NCBI GenBank assembly: GCA_963971405.1
Contig: OZ020489.1
Location: 18,316,290-18,380,289, forward strand
Direction: 5' to 3'
DNA from: Psococerastis gibbosa
Lineage: Eukaryota; Arthropoda; Insecta; Psocodea; Psocidae
Length of the DNA: 64,000 nt
Shown here: positions 46,357 to 57,845 of the stretch, one piece after another
Numbering within the stretch: position 1 is the first letter of the stretch
Layout of the letters: each line of letters begins with the position of its first letter
Translations under genes and position numbers: made by a program
The notes under the pieces: model-generated
Databases searched by the model: none
What the model was told of the DNA's origin: nothing
Seen by the model: the letters and a program-made list of their open reading frames with translations, nothing else

Positions 46357-47020
46357 TGTACAATATAGATTTTAAATCATTGCTGGCGTTAACACTAATA
46401 TTGCTACTGCTACTATGCTCCATATATTAATTGATTAAACTTGATTGATTGATTTAATATTTGTATTTATTAATGCGAATGGCGTTTTTCCGGTTTGGTT
46501 TGGCTTATAATGAGACATGTTTTTCAAGATTCTGTGATAAAACACTAAGTTATGATATTAACTTTGCTGCGCCTCCGTTTACTGTCACACAACATTGTAA
46601 TTTTTTTTTTTTTTTGGTTTGCTTTTTTAGTTTTGACAATCAGTCCTGGACGGAAAGATTTAAAAACTGAAGTCAAAACACGCCCAAAGGGGATGAATCT
46701 ATGAGGGGATTATAGCCTCGAAACTTATTAGCAAAGGGGAATACAAAATTACATAAAGCAACTGTTGAGGTTGTGTTCATTATGGTGCGGATGTTCATGA
46801 AATATTTTGCTGAATTTGCAAACTATTGGCCCAGTAGTTGAATTATAATTATGGTCCATTTAATTTTCCTTTGCGGAAGGGCAGTTGACCCACCAAGCTT
46901 TAAAAGAGAATCGTAAATAGATGTTCAGAATATGAAATAGTTTGGGTAGGCTATGGGCCAGAATAACTTAGTAGGCAAAGGCATAGGAAGAACGAGCGTT
47001 TTTTGTTTTTGTTTTTATTA

Positions 47021-47186
47021 AAAGAGGTTAATCGCATACAAACAATTTAATCAATGTATCCGATTGAACTCTTCAGTCGCCACTGTAAGTTAGTACCCGT
47101 CTTGAGTTACGACACGTCTCCGATCGCATGGCGTGTAAAGACTCGCACAAGTGCAACCACGTTACCACCTGGCCATCGATAAGTCG
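47021..47186 (-). repeat. SINE family 2, best copy
   Basis: Minus strand: GATGGCCAGGTGGTAACGTG, CTTGTGCGAGTCTTTACACG, CGATCGGAGACGTGTCG, then body to TGTATGCGATTAACCTCTTT. A-box-like region TGGCCAGGTGGTAAC. Confidence 0.68.
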
Positions 47187-47195
47187 ATAAGCGAA

Positions 47196-49011
47196 GTGGC
47201 AAGTTCTATTTAGCTGAAAAGTACCACGAATAGGGCACCCCCTCTCCCGTCGAACCTTCCCCCTAAAAAATACAGAATTTACACTGTTGTTGCCTCATTG
47301 GACCCGGAATTAGCTTTGCTATTGTTAAAGTTGAAGCCTAAGACATGAAATAGTGTTCCATTATCATGTAATCAGTTGAGTTCTATGTCAACTGTGCTGC
47401 TATCTATCGAATTAATATTTTAGCTACACGTATCTTACCCGTTCATTGCTTCTACTTCACTATTTTATGCAAAAGTTATCCTTTATTTGTTGTTATTTGA
47501 GACAAAATTCTAGTAAAGATGTGAACGAACGTGGAGTGACTCGACTATTACAAACGGACCTCATTATCGTGCTATCTAGTGAGATTTCCTTATCGGTGAA
47601 TTGCTCGGTGTCATTTCAGTTGTGTGAACTTAGTTTCGTCTTTAAAGGTAAAACGTTAATTAATTTGAGTGCTATGTCGAGAGATACCTGTAGTACCTGT
47701 ATTCATGTGTCCCATTTCAGTTAAACCCATGCCGATATTATCTGCTGTATCCGGTATCTGTTGTCTGTAAAAGCATTCTAGACGGTATACAGCATACCTA
47801 AGTTATTTGAAAGTGGATGCAATTGTTCTATAAATGTCCCAGCAGCTTAACAAACTATTGTTTCGAGGAAGAGAAATTTTAAATGTAACTCCAGATCGTT
47901 CTCTTCTCGGCAATTACGTAATGTATGCGTCCAAACAATAGCTTTTGAATTTAAAAAATTAGGTACACGAGATACAGTCTCCACTTTAGTAATAACCTCA
48001 CGTAGGCTCTCTCATCTTTTTCGCGTACGAAAGCGCTTCCAAAGACTGCAGTTGAGCACTTACGAATACCAATTTGTACCAGAAATTCCCAAATTTCCCC
48101 ACCGAGGAGACCTCCTTTCTCAAGGGATTTCTCATGGCCCTGATTATGGTAAAAAATGTACATATTTAGAAGAATAAAGAATTATTATTATTATTTATTA
48201 TTAAACCACCTCAGCTCCATGAGGTGGGTGGAGTTTGTCGTAAGCCCTGGTCCATGCTTGCTGATGAAAATCTCGGAGCGATCCCTGCTAATCGTACAGT
48301 AAGCAAGCTAAAATATAATTCCCCTGTCGGTAGGTTAGGTGGCAATCAGAAATACTAGGATTCAGCGATTAAGAGGGATCGGCATTGACATTCCCGCAAT
48401 ATTAATTGTAAATGGTTGCTTGTAACATTTTCTTATTAGGGGGGGGGGGCACTAAATCGTCCACCTGGTAATTCTGATGAACTATGGTCTAGTTTCGCCC
48501 CTGAAGCAGAGTTGCAGATTTCCAATCATGAAGTTAAAGAGGTCATAACGGATGTATTAAAGCGCTGGCCAATTTGGTTACTCTGTCGTCTGCTGTGTTT
48601 GTGTACTGTACTGTGCCACTACCATGCCGTCCCTTTCTGCCACTTCCATGTTCTCTAAAATCAGCCGAAATAGCTCCAGAGACAATGGTTTGTAAATTAA
48701 GTTCTGGGTGAATTATCGGAGAAGGTTCAAATTATTTTAGGTAAACCCCCTTTAAGCTCGAGTAACTTTATAGTAACAGTGCGTGCCATGAGTCGACAAC
48801 TTGCCAAGTGCAGAATTAAAAAATTGGTGTGTGCTTGTGATCGCACAATAAAAGTGTTACATTGTAAATCAATTGAAGGGCCCAGTAGAAGAGGGCGTTA
48901 AGTCGCATTTTCAACCCCTCCCCCCAGATTTTATCAGGGAAGAAGGTGACATACCCCACCCGTTCACATATACTTGAAGGGTCCGGTAAAAGAAGGTAGC
49001 ACATAGGAATA
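47196..49011. other. No gene seen
   Basis: The 92-codon ORF at 47446 has no recognisable domain. A TTATTATTATTATTTATTATT tail at 48182-48202 after AATAAA-like text suggests another retroposon 3' end. G tract at 48440. Confidence 0.4.
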
Positions 49012-49012
49012 G

Positions 49013-50117
49013 AACCGGTCCGAGTTTACTCGAACATGCTTTTCAATTTATCAATTATTAGATAAAAGTACCTAATGAGTTTTTTCGTGGTAACTAATTT
49101 AATAATAATGGCACGGGACGCAATGTATTGGGGCGTGAATTGTATATGATTTATTCAAAAAATAATTTTTTGCACAAAACAAAATAATTTTTTCTTACTC
49201 TATTGTATATTTAACACCTGAAACATACTTGAAGGTAGAAATCATTGATTGAAAGGTTCCGCAGAAAAATTATTTTTCAGTCATTGTGTTGAAAATTGAC
49301 TTAATTTTTATTTTTTTACCCCCAGAAGCAAACTATCAAGGGGCAAGCGACACCCCGCATTTTGTTAACATTAATAAAGACTACAATATAATGAATTTAA
49401 ATGAAATCGTTGGAGCCGTTTTTGAGAAATAATTTTTTTATACGTTTTTATGGAGTTTTTTTTTTAATAAAACCCCCCAAAATTGAGTTACCCCAAGATG
49501 AAAATGGTCCCGAGGTATGATTTTTGTAAACCTACATGCCAAATTTCATCAAAATCTACCATGTAGTTTTCCCGGATATCGATGAACAGACAGAGCGGCA
49601 GACAGGCATTTCGTAAGAACCACTTTTTTTTGGTTCCTGGGACCTCAAAACGTGTAAATCTGTTGAAATCTCGGAATCGAAAATTTCGACCATCAAAGCT
49701 TTCCTTATACTACGTGGAAAGGTGCCCATTCCATTGACCGGCTAGGGCTATTTCCAAAAACGGTGACGTGGTAGCAGACATTCAAGACTTAGGTGGCGTA
49801 TCCACCGACCTCGCATTGCAGAATTGACGGAAATGTTTATTTTCCTCTATGCCATAGTTGAAATTGATCAATGATCATACAGTAAAATCACAAACAAACA
49901 AACTAAAATTAAAAAATGGCGTCATGGAATATGTTAAGTACAAACATTTTAATAGATTTCTATAAAAAGAAAAATTCTAATTTCCGTCAATGTCATTTGC
50001 ATTCTGCAATGCGAGATCGGTGGAAACGCAACCTAAGTCTTGAATGTCTGCTACCACGGCACTGTTTTTGGAAATAGCCCTAGCCGGCCAATGGAATGGG
50101 CGCCCAATTGGAAAGCA
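49013..50117 (-). mobile_element. R890 repeat copy g, interrupted by foldback FB11
   Basis: TAGAACCGGTCCGAGTTTAC ... CCTTATACTACGT, then FB11, then AATTGGAAAGC. GACAGACAGAGCGGCAGACA tract present. The insertion lies within the last 20 bp of the repeat. Confidence 0.87.
49721..50104. mobile_element. Foldback element FB11, composite, nested in R890
   Basis: GGTGCCCATTCCATTGACCG ... GGAATGGGCGCC. Flanks AAA/CAA agree with duplication of AAA of the R890 consensus ATAAATTGG. Inner left arm has a deletion (CATTGCAGAATTGACGG). Confidence 0.85.
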
Positions 50118-50243
50118 AAAATCCCCGAAATTGAGTTGTAAGGTTTTTCGCCTTCGATTGTCTCTTAAAAAGTTATAACAAACCCGTATTAGCATTGCAC
50201 CCCTATAGTATTTGCCGTTTCTGCTCCTTGAACATAACAATAA

Positions 50244-50627
50244 GGTGCCCATTCCACCGACCGGCTAGGGCTATTTACAAAAACGGTGACGTCGTAGCAG
50301 ACATTCAAGACTTAGGTGACGTTTCCACCGACCTCGCATTGCAGAATGCAAATGACATTGAGGGAAATTAGAATTTTTATTTTTATAGAATTCTTTTAAA
50401 ATGTTTGTACTTAACATATCCCATGACGCCATTTTTTAATTTTAGTTTGTTTGTTTGTGATTTTACTCTATGATCATTGATCAATTTTAACTATGGCATA
50501 GAGGAAAATAAACATTTCCGTCAATTCTGCAATGCGAGGTCGGTGGAGACGTCACCTAAGTCTTGAATGTCTGCTACCACGTCACTGTTTTTGTAAATAG
50601 CGCTAGCCGGTCGATGGAATGGGCGCC
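50244..50627. mobile_element. Foldback element FB12, composite, full length
   Basis: GGTGCCCATTCCACCGACCG ... GGAATGGGCGCC, duplication TAA on both sides. Outer arm with GTGACGTCGTAGCAGACATT, inner arm ACGTTTCCACCGACCTCGCA, centre inverted relative to FB11. Only 139 bp from FB11. Confidence 0.9.
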
Positions 50628-51353
50628 TAACTGGATAATATTTGGAATGTGTCGTCTATAAGTTGCTAAAGGGAAAAATATTACATGGATGTAATGCATA
50701 ATCTCTTGTTTGCAAGCTTTTTTTTACAATATTGATAATTTACTTTTTCTCGTTTAATTTGGTGATGCCAATTTTTACTAATAAAAAAAACATTGAAAAC
50801 CCATGTAGGCTACAAAAACTCAAATTTATAATTTATATTTATTTTAATAATTATTGCATTTTATCCTTTTTGGTATAATTGTGATTGTGTTATGGTGAAG
50901 TGGAAAATGTTGTCGTGCAATACTTGTATGGCTGTAGACTAATTAGCAATTAAAGAAATAGTCATTCTATTATTTAATTGGTAATTCAATTAATTTAGGG
51001 CAAGACAGATTTGTCGGAAGTGGAATTAACACAGAGTGATGGACAGTATCTCACGGAAGAAGTGAGAGAATGCTGGGTAAAATGTATTGTACGAGAAGTC
51101 TGCAAGCTTGAATCATTGGGAATATGATGCAAATTAATGGCGTCATTATCATTAATTTACGAGAACAAGTTTAAGTTAAATGCGTGGAGCTGTACCAGTA
51201 AAGCGGCTATTGTGCATAGCACTTAGCAGTTACATCCAATTTTCCTGATTTATTCGTGACGTATTGCACATGGAATATATATAGTAAATATTACAATGCA
51301 GACCGTATAATAAATAAACACAAAATTACAATTTAGTGCATTATTTGGCGTAA
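50628..51353. other. No gene seen
   Basis: AT-rich. GTCGGAAGTGGAATTAACAC (51013) to 51120 reads slightly more complex but gives no usable frame. Confidence 0.4.
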
Positions 51354-52100
51354 GGCGGCTATTCCACTTGTCAGTTTTTCTTCATTTTTGCTTTCCAATT
51401 TATACGTAGTATAAGGAAAGCTTTGTGATGGTTGAAATTTTCGGTTCCGAGATTTCAACACGTTTTGAGGTCCCAGGAACCCAAAAAAGTGGTTTTTACG
51501 AAATGTCTGTCTGTATGTCTGTATGTCTGCCTGTCTGTTTGTTCATCTTGTTCATCTATTTCCGGGCAAACTACTCGGCCGATTTTGATGAAATTTTGCA
51601 TGTAGGTTCACGAAAATCATGCCTCGGGACCATTTTATTTTTATTTTGGGCTAACTCAATTTGGGGGGGTTTTATTGTCAAAAAAATTTAAAAAAAAAAG
51701 TCTAAAACAATTATTTATCAAAAACGGCTCCAACGATTTCTTTTAAATTCACATATGTTGTAGTCGTTATTAATGTTGACAAAATACGGGGGTCGCTTGC
51801 CCCTTGATAGTTTGCTTCTGGGGGTAAAAAAAATAAAAATAACTCAATTTTAATGAAAAATGACTAAAAAATAATTTTTATGTGAAACCATTCTATCGAT
51901 GATTTCTACCTTCAGGCATGTTTTAGGTGTTAAATTGAGTAACGAAACCGGACAGGTTGCTTTCCAAAAAAACTATTGGGTTTTGTGCAAAAAAGTATTT
52001 TTTGAAAAAATTATAGAAAAATCGCGCTCAAATGCATTGCGTGTCCTGCCATTATTGCTAATTTATCTCACCTTCAGTAACGTCAAGTGGACAACCCCCC
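51354..52100 (+). mobile_element. R890 repeat copy h, 3'-truncated, behind a solo foldback end
   Basis: TAAGGCGGCTATTCCACTTG (51353-51372) is a left foldback terminus like FB7. R890 starts at 51391 (CTTTCCAATTTATACGTAG) and runs to a 20-base C tract at about 52096. The CCGGTTCTT end is missing. The TGTC tract has TGTA interruptions. Confidence 0.8.
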
Positions 52101-52115
52101 CCCCCCCCCCCCACC

Positions 52116-52935
52116 GAACCTCCTTCACGGTCCAGTTGTCTCTCAACTGGACTACGCCAGCGCAAGATAGTCAGTTGTATTTTTTTGTACCTGTGCCACA
52201 GGGCTTGGCACTTCTATTAATAGGTAATAAGACTGATGACATACTATGGCGTCGCTCATCCTTGATCACAGTCCAGTGGCTATTGATAACAGCACAGTTT
52301 TCACGTAATATTGCATGGCATGGTACGATTCCAAAACAAAACCTTGCCAGGAGAGATCATTATTTGACTGACTCCTGTATACAACGAAATGGGCAAGTAT
52401 AATGTTTATTAAGGTCTAGCAAGACTGCAGCAAAGAGGGGGGGGGGGGTTCGTTTCTCGCTCTTAATTTTGGTCTCTTTATCGAAATTAATCTTTAGACC
52501 TAATTAATTGCACCCTCGTTGTAGTACTTACTGGACAGGTATGTGCCATGTACCAAGAAAAACGGAGGATATTTTAATTTAATGTTGGAGTCAAAATCGG
52601 GTTAATGTTAATGGAAGAAAGAACTGCCTATGTGTTGTGGGTGCGACGAAAACCCTGCTGCTAACGTGAGCTACATCGGGAAACTGAGGGTTAAATTAAT
52701 TTCTCGGTTTGGACCGCGAATCAGGTATTAATTAGCTTTGCACTTTTCGTCCATTTTCATATGTGGTGGACAAATGCGATTTGCGAGTAATTTGCGTAAT
52801 TGGCGTACTATGGCGTTTGAAAATAACTAATTCTGGGGGTTCAAAATGTAAGTTAAAATAATATAAGAATGCAAAGTGCTACTCAATATTGTTTTTTTTT
52901 TACATTTTTAACCCTAGTAGAAATTATTCTGTAAA
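52116..52935. other. No gene seen
   Basis: CGGTCCAGTTGTCTCTCAACTGGACTAC at 52130 contains a small CCAGTTG/CAACTGG hairpin. G tract at about 52438. No exon recognised. Confidence 0.4.
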
Positions 52936-52939
52936 TGAC

Positions 52940-53232
52940 TGTAATACATGTGAATTAAAAGAAAATCGTTGGAGCCGTTTTTGAAATTTTTTTAAATGGT
53001 TTTTTGCTGTTTTAGAAGGGTAAAACCCCGAATATTGAGTTAGCCCAAAATAAAAAATTGTCCCGACATCTGTTTTTGCAAACCTACATGCCAAATTTCA
53101 TCAAAGTCCACCGACATTTCACCTCAAATCGTGTAAATCCACTGAAATCACGAAATCAAAAATTGCGACCAGCACAAAGCTTTCCTTATACGACAAGTAC
53201 GTACCTAGGTTTAAATAGGAAAGCAAGAATAC
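52940..53232 (-). repeat. R890 fragment j
   Basis: AAAATCGTTGGAGCCGTTTT, CCTACATGCCAAATTTCATC, ACAAAGCTTTCCTTATACGA, TAGGAAAGC. The GACA tract and its neighbourhood are deleted. Confidence 0.72.
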
Positions 53233-53539
53233 CATTGTATACTATAAATCAACGAGCCAACAAGAGCCAAATGCATGCGATGTCTTAAAAGTCGAGTTTT
53301 TAATGCGTTCATAGTGATAATGGGTCTACTAGTATAGTTATCTGTTAGCCCTTTATTTTTTATTTGGTTAGGTACTGCGACAAGGATAGCTGTTGATGTC
53401 GCTGGCCTTGTACACTATGGTTTGGCTCATTCACACCTATGACTATGACGCTATACTAATTCACAGCAATACTGAAATAGTGGCAACTAGCTACTGGGTA
53501 AATTTTCTTGTTTATTGAGTCTCGTGCATACATTATTTT

Positions 53540-53800
53540 TGCTTTACAATTTATACATAGTATAAGGAAAGCTTTGTGATGGTCGAAATTTCCGATTCCG
53601 AGATTTCAACGGAATTACACGTTTTGAGGTCCCAGGAACCAAAAAAAGTGATTTTTACGAAATGTCTGTCTGTCGCTCTGTCTGTCTGTCTGTCTGTTCA
53701 TCTATTTCCGGGGAAACTACACTCGGCCGATTTTTATGAAATTTTGCATGTAGGTTCACAAAAATCATGCCTCGAGACCATTTTTTTCGTTATTAATAAA
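53540..53800 (+). repeat. R890 fragment i, left third
   Basis: GCTTTACAATTTATACATAG through TGTCTGTCTGTCTGTCTGTT to CATGCCTCGAGACCATTTT, then unrelated sequence. The short ORF here is a by-product. Confidence 0.82.
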
Positions 53801-54359
53801 GCATTTTCTCCTTGTCGATGAGTTTAGGGCTCCGAAAATTTGTTCAATTGCTTTCGGTTCCTTCTATAGTATTACTTGGGCAGAATAGAATATTCTTTTC
53901 CCGCCCTTTCTATCTTTTGCTGTCTGATAATGTCCTAAAGAACTTTTTATGGACCTAGGCCTACTGGGCCCATTGGTGCCTTGCCCAATGCCAACGACCC
54001 CATGGATTACGGACATTATTTATATTGTTTCCGTATGAATTTATGGCCATTGACAAACTGGCATATGTCCTCGATGTCAACCTATACCTACAATATATAC
54101 CTATACCGGCTAAAAGCGATATCCAAGCTGAGACAAGCTTACCATTGACGCAATGAAACAGGCAGAGCATGACTTAACCAAGTACAGATTCGAGTCTGTC
54201 ACAGAGTTAGTTTTTTAGATACAGTAGATAGTCTATTAAGAGACGATCGGATGGGGGGGGGGGAGCCTTGCAAGTGTACAAAATCAAATAGGCTATCTCA
54301 TAATTAAATTGTTCTCTGACTATGCCAACCGGTAACAAGCAATACTGCCCTCTGTTAAA

Positions 54360-54475
54360 CTCAACTAGGAAGGCCCGGGACCGCCTGCTTTACATGTGTG
54401 GCCAGGAAATGGAGGAAGTGTGGGACTCGAATCAACCCCCTTTCGGGTGAATGTGCACAGTCCACACCACTACTA
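54360..54475 (-). repeat. tRNA-derived SINE, copy 3
   Basis: Inverse of copy 1: CTAGGAAGGCCCGGGACCGC, GGAAATGGAGGAAGTGTGGG, ACTCGAATC (B box), CCACACCACTAC (A box side). Confidence 0.75.
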
Positions 54476-54639
54476 TATATTATATCTCATGAAATATCGA
54501 TCAAAGTGTTGTTAAAATTATATCATCCCTTAGCAGTTAAAGGCTCCTCAACATTTTGATATGTGGTATGTGCTCGTTTATAAAACCAATTCTTGATCTT
54601 GATTTGTGAGAAAAAAAATGATTGATGAGAGTGAGAAAA

Positions 54640-54800
54640 CTGGAAACTGTGGCCAATCGGTGTTATTGACGGCCACATATCTTATATCAAAATTTAGCGG
54701 AGTAGGTATTTCTTCTGAGGGATGAGACATTTTTGATAGCTCTATAATGATGAGAAATTCGATTTTGTACAAAAAACGCGTAGTTAGGTGAGGATGTCCG
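54640..54800 (+). repeat. ACTGTGGCCAAT repeat unit, copy 2
   Basis: AAACTGTGGCCAATCGGTG, GCTCTATAATGATGAGAAAT, ACAAAAAACGCGTAG, GATGTCCGATTTT; parallels 4540-4700. Confidence 0.55.
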
Positions 54801-54850
54801 ATTTTATCCAATTTTGTTGTTGTTGTATTTATTATGTTTAAAAAAAAATA

Positions 54851-55000
54851 TCATTCGCAAACCAACAATTCAATGAATGTATCTGAATAACCTCTTCAGT
54901 CGCCTCTGTAGGTAATACCTGTGTTGAGTTGCGACAGGTCACCGATCTCATGATGTGTAGAGACTCGCACAAGTAAGAACAAGCTACCACTATGCCATCA
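54851..55000 (-). repeat. SINE family 2, copy
   Basis: Minus strand: ATGATGGCATAGTGGTAGCT (an A box), ACTTGTGCGAGTCTCTACAC, GATCGGTGACCTGTCGCAAC. Confidence 0.68.
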
Positions 55001-55633
55001 TTTAATTCTATTGTTCATCCTCCTCCGTTCCACGTCCTGTTTACTATATTGATAATTACATTTGATAAATTGTTTCTGATAAAGCTGCTGTGTAAAATTA
55101 TTTAAACTGTCACAAGGCCCATAGCTTTATCAGAATATGTTATCTCTATGTAGATTGTGCTATCTATTGTACAATCAAAAGTATTGTTTTGATAGTAATT
55201 CTCTTTATGACGTGTGTTCAGTCATAGAATGAGTGAGAAAATGTAGTCATTTATAAATTTATTGTCTGAATTATATGAGATTATTTCTATGCTATGCTTA
55301 TGGATGTACAGTAGAGTGATAAGGCTCACAACATTACATTGAGACGATATAACCCACAATACAAGTTTCTTAAAATACCTAGTGTATGGACTAATTCTCA
55401 GACTGTAATAAATACATAGCGCCATGATGTTTATATTTATAGAAAAATAATGATATTGTGTATTTATCAAACTAATTCTAATTTTAGGCTCTACAATCTC
55501 AAAATTCGTAAATTTTTTGACACTAATCGAGACCTGTGGGAAATACTATATGAGTTAGACGATAAATTCTTTGGTGTTTTATGACCTGTAGAATATTTAA
55601 ACGTTTGTCGGTTGGAGGTCGGGTTGGGTGTTA

Positions 55634-56028
55634 GGCGCATACTCCACCGACCGGCTAGGGCTAAATACAAATACGGTGACGTGGTAACAGACATTCAAGA
55701 CTTAGGCGGGGTTTCCATCGACCTCGCATTGCAGAATGCAAATGACATTGACGGAAATGTTTGTTTTTCTTTTTATAGAAATCTATTAAAATGTTTGTAA
55801 TTAACATATCCCATGACGCCATTTTTTAATTTTAGTTTGTTTGTTTGTGATTTTACTCTATGATCATTGATCAATTTTAACTATGGCATAGAGTAAAACA
55901 AACATTTCCGTCAATGTCATTTGCATTCTGCAATGCGAGGTCGGTGGAAACCCCGCCTAAGTCTTGAATGTCTGTTACCTCGTCACCATATTTGTATTTA
56001 GCCCTAGCCGGTCGGTGGAATAAGCGCC
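55634..56028. mobile_element. Foldback element FB13, composite, full length
   Basis: GGCGCATACTCCACCGACCG ... GGTCGGTGGAATAAGCGCC; flanks TTA/TAA. All modules present: outer arm, GTGGTAACAGACATT core, inner GGCGGGGTTTCCATCGACCT arm, centre with TTGATCAATTTTAACTATGG. Best reference copy with FB12. Confidence 0.92.
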
Positions 56029-56102
56029 TAAATAAATCTTGTGGCCGTTTTCGCGATATTGCTATAAGTAACTTGCGTATGTAAAACATTTTAAAAAGAA
56101 TA

Positions 56103-56440
56103 ATCTACAGCAGGGGTTCTCAAGAAAAAATTTCGGTGGCTCCCTAAAAAAATTTCAGCGTAGCCTGGGCTCCCGTTATGCTCGTATCGGGGGGGGGGGG
56201 GGATGTTGAATGCATGTATTTATATAAGAAGGTGATTTTTATGTTATGACGAAAAAATGAAAAAAACAAAGTTATAAATATAAAAAACGTTTATTTAGTC
56301 CAAAATTCACTTGATAGAAACTTCGAAGTTTGGCATTATTTTCAACTTATTTTTTCATAAAGGCAATAGCTTATAGTTTTTCGCATTTTACCCATGGCTC
56401 CCCTGGAAGAGGCCATCATTTGAGAACCCCTGAGCTACTG
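56103..56440. mobile_element. hAT element with CAGGGGTTCTCAA ends
   Basis: Element 56111-56432 (322 bp), CAGGGGTTCTCAAG ... TTGAGAACCCCTG. Duplication ATCTACAG/AGCTACTG (6 of 8). These ends are characteristic of the Charlie/Buster-like hAT group found across animals. Contains paired GTGGCTCCCT and CATGGCTCCCCT; G tract at 56190. Confidence 0.87.
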
Positions 56441-57464
56441 GATTGAGGTGCTCAATTGGACCAGGATGACTTCCTTGATAAAGTCGATGTCGAAATTGTG
56501 GTTGATTCGAGTGTGTGTGTGTGTGTGTGAGGACAGTTGCTTAGAACCTGTTCCAACGGCCATGAACTTCATCGGAAAGTCTTTCATTCTGATGCATCAA
56601 TCTATTAATAGAACTTGGTGCATTCACCTTCCTAAAATTCTACCTCTCTTCACATTAAGAAGTTAATGCGTATTGGTTCTTATCTCAATACTGAAAATTA
56701 ATGGAAGAGTATGTTTATGAGTCATGACCAACTGTGGATGTACTTAATTATTTTATTCAATGTAAACCCGCGTCCGCTATATGGCATAATCCTTCTGCCC
56801 TCCTAAGTGATAGTAAAACTACGTAAAGTGGAATCCGAAGGACTCCGCAATGTTTCTTCCTAATCCTATACTTGCATGACTACATCATTGGGATTCCAAT
56901 TTTCATAGCTTTTTAATGATTATTATTTATGGGAGCTCCCCCCCCCCCCCCATAGGCAGTGAAAATACATACTTTACACAAAGCCCGCTTATGCCATTCC
57001 AGCCGTTCGGCGCCATGTTTGCCAGAGATGCCTGAGAAAGCCATTATTATGTCCGTAAATGTGATCAATATCATTGTATATTGTATATATCGACTAAGTG
57101 CTATGAGTTGTACCGTTCTTGTACGCAACTGCCGCACCTGATCTGCATTTACCCTGAGCCATTTCAGTTTTCAGTCAGTTGCTGGCCATGAGGGGGTGAC
57201 AACCAGAGGTGTTGTCTCCTAGAAAGAAAGAAAATTGTCTTTATTTTCCAAACGGGCGAATTTTGGGCCTTTCTGCCCACTCTTACACAATTAACCCATT
57301 CTCCTAGGGTGGGGACATAACAAACCATTGGGTTAAACTGGCTTATAGTACCGTATCTTATCCAATGCATTTTGTTTTCATTGTTAAACTAATGGATTCT
57401 TCAATATCCACATGAAAAGATGATGCTAATCTAAGCTTAGTTTGGCTCTAAAGTTTGATCTCTC
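56441..57464. other. No gene seen
   Basis: (GT)n tract at about 56512-56530, C tract at about 56940. Opposing short ORFs around 56.9-57.4 kb show no domain. Confidence 0.4.
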
Positions 57465-57845
57465 TTCAAGTCACAGCCGGATGGCTGGTTAGCAGCAACA
57501 TGTGACTTCGATGCCTCGAATTATACATGGTTGCTGGTTCTTGGGATGCCACTTGAGCCTATAATGCGGTGGTTTCCCCTTGCCATCCGCATCCTATGCC
57601 GTTGACCGTCACCTGTTGCCAGGATCCAGTTCGTCCGCCTTTAGGGAGCTTTTCGTCTCCCATGGACAAGAGGGGTGCCCATGCCCTAGCTCCACGGAGT
57701 TAGGCGGGGGGTCTTTGACCGAACCCCACTCGGTACCTGCCTGTGTTAGCCGTCATTGAATGTTGACGTTGCCCGCCCCTCACCGCGAAGAGGTATAGGT
57801 CAGGAGTTTACTGAGGGGCAAAAACAGTTTGATCACGGCAGTTAA
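57465..57845. repeat. GC-rich island, possible SINE
   Basis: About 380 bp much richer in G+C than its surroundings (GGATGGCTGGTTAGCAGCAA ... GAACCCCACTCGGTACCTGC ... CCCGCCCCTCACCGCGAAG). Could be a SINE or an rDNA-like fragment. No second copy recognised, so unassigned. Confidence 0.35.

Noticed and set aside
47446-47724. 92-codon plus-strand ORF with several cysteines
   Set aside because: Cysteine spacing fits neither insulin nor any other peptide family I know, and no dibasic processing layout or splice partner was found.
51425-53821. Recurring short ORF (EIFDSEISTDLHVLRSQEPK type) in several R890 copies
   Set aside because: The similarity follows from the shared DNA. The frame is broken at different places in each copy and runs through the TGTC microsatellite, so selection for protein is not supported.
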